From Streptomyces erythrochromogenes (lineage in GTDB: Bacteria > Actinomycetota > Actinomycetes > Streptomycetales > Streptomycetaceae), in the NCBI RefSeq assembly GCF_036170895.1, contig NZ_CP108036.1, positions 7,909,501 through 7,973,500 of the forward strand: a stretch of DNA of 64,000 bases, written 5' to 3'. Made by a program: the position numbers and the translations under genes. Each line of letters opens with the position of its first letter. Position 1 is the first letter of the stretch. The notes below the pieces were generated by a model, which saw only the letters and a list, made by a program, of their open reading frames with translations, was not told the DNA's origin and did no database searches. Below are positions 17,511-25,496 of this stretch, piece by piece.

Positions 17511-18095
17511 ATGACATGGAGCCACGCGCGAAGGCGCGACGCAGAGCCGCAGGAAGCGGTGCGGCCCGTCACAGTGTCCGCGACGAAGAACCACCCGACG
17601 TCCCCGACCCACCAGACCCGCCCGACCCACCCGGCCGTGCGGGCGCTGGCCATGCTGGCGGCCTTCGCCGGGACCGTCCTGTTCAGCGTGGTCCTGGCCC
17701 GGCTGACGCTGGAGCCCTCCGCCGCCTCGGCGGCCCTCGTGCACAGCAATCTTCAGCCGGGCCGCTCGATCGAGGCCTACCTGGAAAACGCGTCGACGCT
17801 CGAAGCGGCCCGCCAACTGGGCGGCAACCTGCTGCTCGGTGTGCCGTTCGGCGTGCTCCTGCCCGTCCTGCTGCCGCCCGCCCGCGGACTGCTGCGCGTC
17901 GCCGCGGTGACCATCTGCCTGATGACGCTGGTGGAGCTGATCCAGGGCGCCCTCGTCACCGGACGCGTCTTCGACATCGACGACGTCATCCTCAACACGG
18001 CCGGCGCGCTCCTCGGTTACCTCTTCATCGGCCTGCGGCTGGGCCGCGCCGTGCACCCGCGCCGCAGGCACTGGTGGCACCGCCGTCCTTCGTGA
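17511..18095 (+). CDS. VanZ-family membrane protein
   Basis: Protein of 194 residues. After a polar N-terminus of about 40 residues come four hydrophobic helices. The VanZ signature is present as NLLLGVPFGVLLPVLL and FDIDDVILNTAGALLGYLF. Family members include the teicoplanin-resistance accessory VanZ, but most chromosomal copies are of unknown function. No other van genes are nearby, so no resistance claim is made. It lies directly upstream of the ram promoter region in the same direction, with about 98 bases between. Confidence 0.8.
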   Translation: MTWSHARRRDAEPQEAVRPVTVSATKNHPTSPTHQTRPTHPAVRALAMLAAFAGTVLFSVVLARLTLEPSAASAALVHSNLQPGRSIEAYLENASTLEAARQLGGNLLLGVPFGVLLPVLLPPARGLLRVAAVTICLMTLVELIQGALVTGRVFDIDDVILNTAGALLGYLFIGLRLGRAVHPRRRHWWHRRPS

Positions 18096-18118
18096 CTCGT
18101 GAGTACTGCACACCCCAT

Positions 18119-18160
18119 CGGTGACAGCGGTGACTGTCGGCCCCTCGGCCCGGCGTGACA
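18119..18160 (+). promoter_or_regulatory. CGGTGAC direct repeats upstream of ramC
   Basis: CGGTGAC occurs at 18119-18125 and 18128-18134, 9 bases apart, with a related GCGTGAC at about 18152-18158. They lie 35-75 bases upstream of the ramC start. Direct repeats of this kind are expected for the dimeric response regulator RamR that activates the ram operon (known for S. coelicolor). The match to the published site was not checked. Confidence 0.4.
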
Positions 18161-18193
18161 CGGTCGGGTCTGCCACCGACCGAGGGAGCAGGT

Positions 18194-20827
18194 GTGAACA
18201 AGGGGTACGCCGCCTACTGCGACGCCGACCGCTGGTTCTACGACGCGCCGTACCGGCGGGTCGGCGAGAGCTACCCGCCCGCCCTCGCCCCCGTCCCGTC
18301 GGGCTGGCGCTCGCACCGCAGCGGCGACTGGCTCGCACTGCGGCCCGCCGGCGCCGAACTGCCTGCGCAGGGCTGGAAGATCCACGTCTCGGCCACGCTC
18401 GACAACGCCGAGTCGGTACTCACCACGGTGTACGCCTACTGCACCGAGCGGAACATCGCCTTCAAGTTCGTCCCGAGCCGCTACCTGCTCCACCTGCGCA
18501 ACGCCAAGTACGCCGACCGCGCGGCGAGCGGGAAGTTCATCACCGTGTACCCCGCCGACGAGGGGCAGTGCCGACGGATCGCGGAGGACCTCGACGCGGC
18601 GCTCGGCGGCGCGGCCGGCCCGTACATCCTCAGCGATCTGCGCTGGGGCGCCGGACCGGTCCACCTGCGCTACGGCAGCTTCACCCTGCGGCACTGCTAC
18701 GGCGAACACGGCGAACTGGTCCCGGCCGTCGAGACCCCCGACGGCCGGCTCGTACCGGACCGGCGCGGACCCGCGTTCCAGCCGCCCGAGTGGCTCGAAC
18801 TGCCCGCCTTCCTCGACCCCCACCTCCAGGCGCGCTCCGCCGTCACCCTCGCCGGTGTCCCCTTCACGGTGGAACGGGCGCTGCACTTCTCCAACGGCGG
18901 CGGCGTCTACCTCGGCAAGGACAGCCGCAGCGGCGAGACCGTGGTCCTCAAGGAGGCCCGGCCGTACGCCGGACTCGCCGCCGACGGCGCCGACGCCGTC
19001 ACCCGGCTGCACCGCGAACGGACCGCGCTGGAACGGCTGGCGGGCCTGGACTGCGTACCGGCCGTCCGCGGCACCTTCACGGTCGGCGACCACCACTTCC
19101 TGGTACTGCAGCACCTCGACGGCAAACCGCTCAACACCTACTTCGCCCGCCGCCACCCCCTGATCGAGGCGGACCCCGCCCCGGCGGAGCTCGCCTCCTA
19201 CACCGCATGGGCGCTGAAGATCCACCAGCAGGTGACCGAAGCCGTCGACGCCGTCCACGCCCGCGGGGTCGTCTTCAACGACCTCCACCTCTTCAACATC
19301 ATGGTCGCCGAGGACGACACCGGCGAACCCTCCGTCGCACTCCTGGACTTCGAGGCCGCCGCGCACATCGACGAGGGCCTGCGGCAGACCGTGGCCAACC
19401 CGGCCTTCGTCGCCCCGGCCGAGCGGCGCGGATTCGCCGTCGACCGCTACGCCCTCGCCTGCCTGCGGCTCGCCCTGTTCCTCCCGCTGACCAGCCTGCT
19501 CGTCCTGGACCGCACCAAGGCCGCACACCTGGCCGCCGTCGCCGCCGAGCAGTTCCCCGTACCGCGCCGGTTCCTCGACGAAGCCGTCGAGGAGATCCTG
19601 TCCGGCGTACCGGAGGGCTTGCCGGGCGACCGCCTGCCCGCACCGGCCGGACCGTACCTGCCCGTCGAGCCCGGCGAATGGCCGGCCGCCCGTACGTCGA
19701 TGGCCGCAGCGCTGCGGGCGAGCGCCACCCCGCACCGCGAGGACCGCTTCGTCCCCGGGGACATCGCCCAGTTCGCGACCGCCCACGGAGGCATCGGCTT
19801 CGGCCACGGGATCGCCGGGGTGCTCCACGCCCTCGCCGAAACCGGCGCCGGACCCTGGCCGGAGGCCGAGGAGTGGCTGGTCGACCGCACGGCGGAACCG
19901 GCCTCCGGCACCCCGCTCGGCTTCTACGACGGCCTCGCCGGCACGGCCTGGACGCTGGACCGGCTCGGACACCGCGAACGCGCCCTCGCCCTCGCCGACC
20001 GGCTGCTGCACCAGCCCTGGCAGAGCGCGGGACCCGACCTGTACGGCGGCCTCGCCGGCATCGGCCTCGCCCTGGACGCACTCGGGACCGCGAGCGGCGA
20101 GAGCGAACTGCACACCGCGGCCCTGCGCTGCGCCGAGCTGGTCGCCCACCCGGACCGACGGCCCGGCCGCGCGGGCCTCCTGTACGGCAACTCCGGACCC
20201 GCCCTGCTCCTCGTACGCCTCTACGAGCGCACCGGCGACAAGGAACTGCTGATCCAGGCCGCCCACGCGCTCCACCGCGACCTCGACCGCTGCGTCACCA
20301 GCGCCTACGGCACCCTCCAGGTGAACGAGGGCTGGCGCACCATGCCGTACCTCGGCGAGGGCAGCGTCGGCATCGGAATGGTCCTCGACGACTGGCTGGA
20401 GCACGGTCCCGACGAGCGCTTCGAACAGGCCCGGACCGAGATCGTACGGGCGGCGCAGGCCACCTTCTACGCCCAGCCCGGGCTGATGCGCGGCGCCGCA
20501 GGAATGATCCTGCACCTGGCCCGGACCACCACGCCAGGACCCGGCACCGGGCCCGGAGCCATCGCCCGCCAGATCGACGCACTGGCCCGGCACGCCGTGC
20601 CGTACCAGGGGCATCTGGCCTTCCCCGGCGAGCAGATGATGCGGCTGTCCATGGACCTCACCACGGGTACGGCCGGCGCTCTCCTCGCCCTCGGCAGCGC
20701 GGCGCCCGGCGGGCGCGCGCACCTGCCGTTCCTCCCGCCGCTGCGCCGAGGCGCCGCGGCCCACCAGCCGGTCCCGCCCGGGGCCGTGACCCATCGCACC
20801 ACCCGAGAGAAGAGGAACCTGACATGA
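18194..20827 (+). CDS. ramC: class III lanthionine synthetase RamC/AmfT-like (LanKC)
   Basis: Three-domain enzyme of 877 residues that phosphorylates, dehydrates and cyclises the Ser/Cys residues of the ramS product. The N-terminal lyase-like region is about 1-215. The kinase region (about 225-480) has the ATP lysine in VVLKEARPYAG (around 253), a catalytic loop FNDLHLFN (around 360) and a metal motif LLDFEAA. The C-terminal LanC-like cyclase (about 530-850) has the repeats GGIGFGHGIAGVL, GFYDGLAGTAW, DLYGGLAGIGLAL and GLLYGNSGPALLL, but not the zinc-ligand CHG triad, as expected for class III. The GTG start has AGGGAG five bases upstream. The stop overlaps ramS as ATGA, coupling enzyme and substrate synthesis. 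Confidence 0.94.
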   Translation: MNKGYAAYCDADRWFYDAPYRRVGESYPPALAPVPSGWRSHRSGDWLALRPAGAELPAQGWKIHVSATLDNAESVLTTVYAYCTERNIAFKFVPSRYLLHLRNAKYADRAASGKFITVYPADEGQCRRIAEDLDAALGGAAGPYILSDLRWGAGPVHLRYGSFTLRHCYGEHGELVPAVETPDGRLVPDRRGPAFQPPEWLELPAFLDPHLQARSAVTLAGVPFTVERALHFSNGGGVYLGKDSRSGETVVLKEARPYAGLAADGADAVTRLHRERTALERLAGLDCVPAVRGTFTVGDHHFLVLQHLDGKPLNTYFARRHPLIEADPAPAELASYTAWALKIHQQVTEAVDAVHARGVVFNDLHLFNIMVAEDDTGEPSVALLDFEAAAHIDEGLRQTVANPAFVAPAERRGFAVDRYALACLRLALFLPLTSLLVLDRTKAAHLAAVAAEQFPVPRRFLDEAVEEILSGVPEGLPGDRLPAPAGPYLPVEPGEWPAARTSMAAALRASATPHREDRFVPGDIAQFATAHGGIGFGHGIAGVLHALAETGAGPWPEAEEWLVDRTAEPASGTPLGFYDGLAGTAWTLDRLGHRERALALADRLLHQPWQSAGPDLYGGLAGIGLALDALGTASGESELHTAALRCAELVAHPDRRPGRAGLLYGNSGPALLLVRLYERTGDKELLIQAAHALHRDLDRCVTSAYGTLQVNEGWRTMPYLGEGSVGIGMVLDDWLEHGPDERFEQARTEIVRAAQATFYAQPGLMRGAAGMILHLARTTTPGPGTGPGAIARQIDALARHAVPYQGHLAFPGEQMMRLSMDLTTGTAGALLALGSAAPGGRAHLPFLPPLRRGAAAHQPVPPGAVTHRTTREKRNLT

Positions 20828-20958
20828 CGCTTCTTGACCTGCAGTCGATGGAGACCCCGAAGGAAGAGACCGCCGAGGTCGCGATGACCGGCGGCGGCAG
20901 CCGCGCCAGCCTGCTCCTCTGCGGCGACAGCAGCCTGAGCATCACGACCTGTAACTGA
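20824..20958 (+). CDS. ramS: SapB-type lanthipeptide precursor RamS/AmfS-like
   Basis: Precursor of 44 residues. The leader begins MTLLDLQSMETPKEET, in which LLDLQ is the recognition box shared by class III leaders. The C-terminal core has two ring-forming SxxSxxxC units, SRASLLLC and SSLSITTC, and ends CN. In S. coelicolor SapB these residues make two lanthionine rings plus dehydroalanines; the core here matches what I recall of SapB nearly residue for residue. Just before the core the sequence is AMTGGG, two glycines longer than the SapB form as I recall it. It overlaps ramC (ATGA), and a stable hairpin follows the stop. Confidence 0.95.
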   Translation: MTLLDLQSMETPKEETAEVAMTGGGSRASLLLCGDSSLSITTCN

Positions 20959-20971
20959 CCCAGGTCACCTC

Positions 20972-20999
20972 GGGCCCGGGCGGTTCACCGCCCGGGCCC
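20972..20999 (+). terminator. hairpin between ramS and ramA
   Basis: Perfect 12-bp stem (GGGCCCGGGCGG at 20972-20983, complement at 20988-20999) with a TTCA tetraloop, 14 bases after the ramS stop and 28 before ramA. It could stop most transcripts after ramS, or stabilise the ramCS message, so that substrate peptide is made in excess of the exporters. Confidence 0.75.
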
Positions 21000-21026
21000 G
21001 CACCCCATCACTGGAGGCATCCGCCG

Positions 21027-22856
21027 ATGAGCCCCCCCGACGCGGCCGCCGGCACGGCGCAGGAGCCGGAGCCCGACCTGGCGCGCGGCGCGGACCGGGC
21101 GCTCGTCGCGGCGGCCCGGCACAGCGGCGGGCGCACCGCCGCGGTCCTCGGATGCGCCGTGGCGGCAGCCGCGGCGGCCCTCGCCGAACCCGCCGTCCTC
21201 GGGCACACCCTGGACCTGCTGCTGCGCCGGGACCCGTCCGGCCCCGCCTGGACCCTCCTGTGCGCCGCCGTCATCGCGGCCGAAGTGGCCCTGGACGCCG
21301 CCGCGGCACGGCTGACCGGCGAGGTCGACGGCCGCTCCACCGCCCGGCTGCGCAGGCTCGGCCTCGCCGGGCTGCTGGGCACCGCCCCCCACCACGCGGC
21401 CCGCCACGCGCCCGGCGAGACCGCCGCCCGGCTGACCGCACACGCCACCGAGGCGGGGAAGGTCCCGGCGGCCGTCGCGCACGCCCTCGCCGCACTGCTG
21501 CCGCCGCTCGGTGCGGTGGCGGCGCTCTTCCTCATCGACCTGTGGACGGCGCTCACCTTCCTGCTGGGCCTGCCGGTGCTGGTGCTCCTGCTGCGGGCCT
21601 TCACCCGCGACACCCTCACCAGCGTCGCCCGCTACCAGCAGGTGCAGCTCGCCACCGCCGGACGCCTCGTCGAGGCCCTGGCGGGGGCTCGCACGATCGC
21701 CGCTGCCGGGACCGCCGACCGCGAACGCGCCCGGATCCTCGCGCGGTTGCCCGAACTCGGCACCGAGGGCAGGCGCATGTGGCAGGTATACGGCGGCACG
21801 ACGGCCCGGTCCACGGCCCTCATGCCGATGCTCCTGTACGCGGTCCTCGCCGTCGGCGGCATCCGACTGGCGGCCGGGGCCATCGGCGTCGGCGAACTCC
21901 TCGCCGCCCTGCGGTACGCGGGCCTCGCGGCGGGGGTCGGCGCGGTGACCGGCGCCCTGGCGGCCGTGGCCCGCGGCCGGGCCGCCGCCCGGCGGACCGC
22001 GGCCCTCGTGGCCCTGCCCCCGCTCGGCCACGGCCGGGCCGAACTCCCGGAAGGCGGCCCGGGCACGCTGGAGCTGCGCGACGTCCGGGTCGTGCGCGGC
22101 GGATCGGCCGTCCTGCACGACATCAGACTGGTGGTCCCCGGCGGCAGCACCGTGGCGGTGGTGGGCCGCTCCGGCGCCGGCAAGACGCTGTTCGCCGCCG
22201 TGGCCGGCCGGCTCGCCGACCCGGACGCCGGCGAGGTGCTGCTCGACGGCGTGCCGCTGCGGGAGCTGACCGGCGAGGCCCTGCGCCGCGAGGTCGGCTA
22301 CGCCTTCGACAGGCCCGTACTGCTGGGCGACACGGTCGGCGGCGCGATCGGGTTCGGCGCGGGGCCCGCCCCCGGGCCGCAGGAGGTCCGGGCCGCGGCC
22401 CGCGCCGCGGGCGCCGACCCGTTCGTACGGCGCCTGCCCGACGGGTACGGAACGCGCCTCGCCGACGCGCCGCTGTCCGGCGGGGAGGTTCAACGCCTGG
22501 GGCTGGCACGGGCGTTCTGCCGCGCGGGTCGGCTCCTCGTACTGGACGACGCCACCTCCAGCCTCGACACCGTCACCGCCCGCGAGGTCGAGCGGGCGCT
22601 GGCCCGCGAGATCCGGCCCGGGACCCGGATCGTCGTCGCGCACCGCCTCTCGTCCGCGGTCCGCGCCGACCTCGTCGTATGGCTGGAGGGCGGGCGGATG
22701 CGGGCCGCCGGCACCCATGCCGAGCTGTGGCGGCGCGACCCCGCCTACCGGGCGGTGTTCGCCGCCGCCGACGCGACGAAGGATGCGGATGCGGATGCGG
22801 AGGCCGGGACGGACGAGCGCCCGGTGCCCCTGCGGAAGCAGGGGGCGGGACGATGA
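21027..22856 (+). CDS. ramA: ABC exporter half-molecule, RamA/AmfB-like
   Basis: Membrane-ATPase fusion of 609 residues. The N-terminal transmembrane domain (about 30-315) has five to six hydrophobic segments. The nucleotide-binding domain (about 345-580) has Walker A GRSGAGKT, a Q-loop replaced by AFDRPVLLGD, signature LSGGEVQRLGLARAF, Walker B LLVLDDATSSLD and an H-loop in VVAHRLSS. It likely forms a heterodimer with the next gene product to export the modified SapB-like peptide. The ATG is preceded by GGAGG. The stop overlaps ramB as ATGA. Confidence 0.92.
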   Translation: MSPPDAAAGTAQEPEPDLARGADRALVAAARHSGGRTAAVLGCAVAAAAAALAEPAVLGHTLDLLLRRDPSGPAWTLLCAAVIAAEVALDAAAARLTGEVDGRSTARLRRLGLAGLLGTAPHHAARHAPGETAARLTAHATEAGKVPAAVAHALAALLPPLGAVAALFLIDLWTALTFLLGLPVLVLLLRAFTRDTLTSVARYQQVQLATAGRLVEALAGARTIAAAGTADRERARILARLPELGTEGRRMWQVYGGTTARSTALMPMLLYAVLAVGGIRLAAGAIGVGELLAALRYAGLAAGVGAVTGALAAVARGRAAARRTAALVALPPLGHGRAELPEGGPGTLELRDVRVVRGGSAVLHDIRLVVPGGSTVAVVGRSGAGKTLFAAVAGRLADPDAGEVLLDGVPLRELTGEALRREVGYAFDRPVLLGDTVGGAIGFGAGPAPGPQEVRAAARAAGADPFVRRLPDGYGTRLADAPLSGGEVQRLGLARAFCRAGRLLVLDDATSSLDTVTAREVERALAREIRPGTRIVVAHRLSSAVRADLVVWLEGGRMRAAGTHAELWRRDPAYRAVFAAADATKDADADAEAGTDERPVPLRKQGAGR

Positions 22857-24676
22857 CCGGAACGGGGACCGGCACCGAGACGGAGGCCTGGCGACGGGTG
22901 GCCCCCGAAGGCCGGCGGTTCCTGCGGGGCCACAAGAGCGCCCTGGCGCGCCTGGCGGCATGGTCGCTCGTGGAATCCGCCCACACCTTCCTCGGCGGCT
23001 ACGGAGTGGCTCGCGCCCTGGACGACGGCTTCCTCGCCGGCCGCACCGGAACCGGTCTGGCGTGGCTGGCCGCTGCGGCGGCCGGGGCGCTCGTCGGCGG
23101 CTTCGCGCTGCGGGGCGTGTTCGCCGGCCTCGCCGACCTCGTCGAGCCACTGCGGGACGGCCTGGTCCGGCGGGCGGTGCGGCAGGCGCTGGACCGCGCC
23201 GTCGCCGACCCGGTACGGGCGCCCGACGCGGGCGCCGTGTCCCGCCTGACCCAGCAGACGGAAATGGCCCGGGACTCCTTCGCCGGGCTGGTCCTGACCG
23301 TGCGTTCGTTCGTGTTCACCGCCGTGGGCGCCTTCGCGGGCATGGCGGCCCTGGCCCCGGTGCTGCTGCTGGTCGTGCTGCCGCCCCTGCTGCTCGGCGT
23401 CGCGGCCTTCCTGGCCACGCTGCGCCCCATGGCGGCCGTGCAACGCCGGTCCCTCGACACCGACGAGGCGCTCGCGGACCGGTTGGGGGAGCTGGGGGAG
23501 GGACTCCGCGACGTCGTCGCCTGCGGCGGTCAGACGGCGGCGCGGGCACGGGTCGAGCCGCTGATCGCGGCCCAGGAACGCCTGGCCCGCAGGCTCGCGC
23601 GCTGGGCGGCCCTGCGGACCCTGGCGCTGGGTACGGCGGGCCGGCTGCCGGTGATCGCACTGCTCGTCGCGGCGCCCTGGCTGCTCGCGCACGGCATCAC
23701 CGCCGGAGCGCTGGCCGGCGGCCTCACGTACCTGGTGCAGGCCCTGCTGCCGGCCCTCAACTCAGCCATGACGGCGCTCGGTTCGGCCGGCACCCGCCTG
23801 CTGGTGGTCCTGGAGCGCTTCTGCGACCCCGCGCCGCCGCCGACCCCGGGCGTTTCGGACACGGCCGCCGGGGAGGCGAAGCCGCAGCCGGCCGGCCGCG
23901 CCGTCCCCCCGGCCGCCGCCGCGGCGGCGGAGCTCCGCGGTGTCACCTTCGCCTACGGCCGCGGCGCGGCGCCCGTCCTCGACGCCCTCGACCTGGTCGT
24001 GCGGCCGGGGGAACACCTCGCCGTCGTCGGTCCGAGCGGCATCGGCAAGTCCACGCTCACCGCCCTGCTCGCGGGCATGCTCCCACCCGACGCGGGCACC
24101 GTGCTCGTCGCCGGCTCGGCCGCCCGCCGGACACCGGACGCGAGGGGGCCGGACCCGCGGCGGACCCTCCTGCCGCAGCAGGCCTACGTGTTCACCGGCA
24201 CCGTACGGGAGAACCTCACCCACCTCTCCCATCTCTCCCCCCTCTCCGCGGACCCGGGCGACCCCCGGTCCGGGGACGCCCGGGTGTGGTGCGCCGTCGC
24301 CGCCCTGGGGCTGGACGGCCTGGTGGAGCGGCTGGGCGGGCTCGACGCCGAGGTGCGGCCCCGGCTGCTGTCCCGCGGCGAGAGCCAGCACCTCGCGCTC
24401 GCCGCCGCCTACCTCTCGCCGGCGCCGCTCCTGCTCCTCGACGAAGCCACCTGCCACCTGGACCCGCGTACGGAGGAGCGTGCCGAACGGGCCCTCGCGG
24501 CCCGGCCCGGCACCCTCGTCGTCGTGGCCCACCGCGTTTCGTCCGCGGCCCGCGCCGACCGGGTCCTCGTCCTGGACGGGACCCGAGCCGTATGCGGCAC
24601 CCATGCAGAACTCCCGGCCAGATCGACCCTGTACCGCGATCTGGTGGGGAAGTGGAACGGCACCGCGGACGGCTGA
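22853..24676 (+). CDS. ramB: ABC exporter half-molecule, RamB/AmfA-like
   Basis: Protein of 607 residues, transmembrane domain first (about 25-310), then a Pro/Ala linker and an ATPase domain (about 360-600). Walker A is GPSGIGKST, the Q-loop is LPQQAYVFTG and Walker B is LLLLDEATCHLD. The ABC signature is degenerate (LSRGESQHLAL instead of LSGGQ), so one composite ATP site of the RamA/RamB pair may be weak, a common feature of heterodimeric exporters. It is translationally coupled to ramA. It ends 36 bases before the stop of the convergent ramR. Confidence 0.92.
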   Translation: MTGTGTGTETEAWRRVAPEGRRFLRGHKSALARLAAWSLVESAHTFLGGYGVARALDDGFLAGRTGTGLAWLAAAAAGALVGGFALRGVFAGLADLVEPLRDGLVRRAVRQALDRAVADPVRAPDAGAVSRLTQQTEMARDSFAGLVLTVRSFVFTAVGAFAGMAALAPVLLLVVLPPLLLGVAAFLATLRPMAAVQRRSLDTDEALADRLGELGEGLRDVVACGGQTAARARVEPLIAAQERLARRLARWAALRTLALGTAGRLPVIALLVAAPWLLAHGITAGALAGGLTYLVQALLPALNSAMTALGSAGTRLLVVLERFCDPAPPPTPGVSDTAAGEAKPQPAGRAVPPAAAAAAELRGVTFAYGRGAAPVLDALDLVVRPGEHLAVVGPSGIGKSTLTALLAGMLPPDAGTVLVAGSAARRTPDARGPDPRRTLLPQQAYVFTGTVRENLTHLSHLSPLSADPGDPRSGDARVWCAVAALGLDGLVERLGGLDAEVRPRLLSRGESQHLALAAAYLSPAPLLLLDEATCHLDPRTEERAERALAARPGTLVVVAHRVSSAARADRVLVLDGTRAVCGTHAELPARSTLYRDLVGKWNGTADG

Positions 24677-24712
24677 CCCGGCCGTCCCGCCCCCGCCCGC
24701 GACGGCCGTGGA

Positions 24713-25324
24713 TCAGACCCAGCCCTCCCGCCGGGATATCCGGATCGCGTCGATGAGGTTGCGCGCGCCGGTCTTGCGGGTCGCCGCGGCCATGTAGTTG
24801 CGTACCGTCCCGCTCGCCAGGTGCAGTGTGCGGGCGATCTCGGCGATGGAATCGCCCTCGGCGGCCCGGGCCAGCACGCTGAGCTCGCGCGGGCTCAGCG
24901 GTACGGGGTCCGCCTCCATGAAGGCGGAGGCCAGGGAGGCGTCTATGAACCGTTCTCCCGCGGCGACCCGCCGTACCGCCCGTACCAGGCGTCCCGGCGA
25001 GCCGTCCTTGTCGACGTAGCCGCGGGCCTCGGCGCGGAAGGCCCGGTGCAGCGAACCGGGCGCGCCGGTCGAGGCGAGCACCAGTACGGGGGAGGGGGAC
25101 GCGAGGACCTGGCGGTCCGCTCCGCGCCCGTGGTCGGCCAGCACGGCCGTCGTCCCCGGACAGTCGAGGTCGACGACCGTCACGTCCGGGCATAAGGACT
25201 CCGCGCGGCGGGCCGCGCTCGGCCAGCCCGCGGACGTGACCTCGAAAGGCCCTTCCGATCTCAGCAGGGCGGCCAGTGCCGACCGGACCAGGCTGACGCT
25301 GTGCAGGACCAGGACCTTCGTCAT
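24713..25324 (-). CDS. ramR: atypical NarL-type response regulator RamR/AmfR-like
   Basis: DNA-binding activator of 203 residues expected to switch on the ram operon. The receiver domain keeps an aspartate in VVDLDCPG (Asp52/Asp54) and a conserved-looking lysine in YVDKDGS, but the usual acidic metal pair near residue 10 is replaced by His8-Ser9. It may therefore work without phosphorylation. The LuxR-type helix-turn-helix is at the C-terminus (LSPRELSVLARAAEG, IAEIARTLHLASGTVRNYM). The ATG has GAGGAG upstream. There is no partner kinase gene. It is convergent with ramB. Confidence 0.9.
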   Translation of the reverse strand: MTKVLVLHSVSLVRSALAALLRSEGPFEVTSAGWPSAARRAESLCPDVTVVDLDCPGTTAVLADHGRGADRQVLASPSPVLVLASTGAPGSLHRAFRAEARGYVDKDGSPGRLVRAVRRVAAGERFIDASLASAFMEADPVPLSPRELSVLARAAEGDSIAEIARTLHLASGTVRNYMAAATRKTGARNLIDAIRISRREGWV

Positions 25325-25496
25325 CGTGAGCTCTCCTCGGTGAACGAACCAACAGCACCACGCGGCTGCCCCCGGACAGGGGAGATGGAACGTCACTGCG
25401 GGGGGCGTGCAGGGGTGTACGGACAACTTGGCCGAGATGCCGGGGGATCCGGCTTCGCTTCGGCGGGTTACCCCCTTGAACTCACACGTTGTTCCC

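Noticed and set aside
17511..18095. Vancomycin-resistance role for the VanZ-like protein
   Set aside because: No vanHAX or regulator genes are nearby; chromosomal VanZ-family proteins are common and mostly of unknown function.
18017..20794. 925-residue minus-strand frame opposite ramC
   Set aside because: No recognisable domain and a Gly/Val/Glu-rich shadow composition, while the plus strand encodes a complete LanKC enzyme.
20985..23150. Long minus-strand frame opposite the exporter genes
   Set aside because: Antisense to clear Walker A and B motifs of ramA; no start signal.
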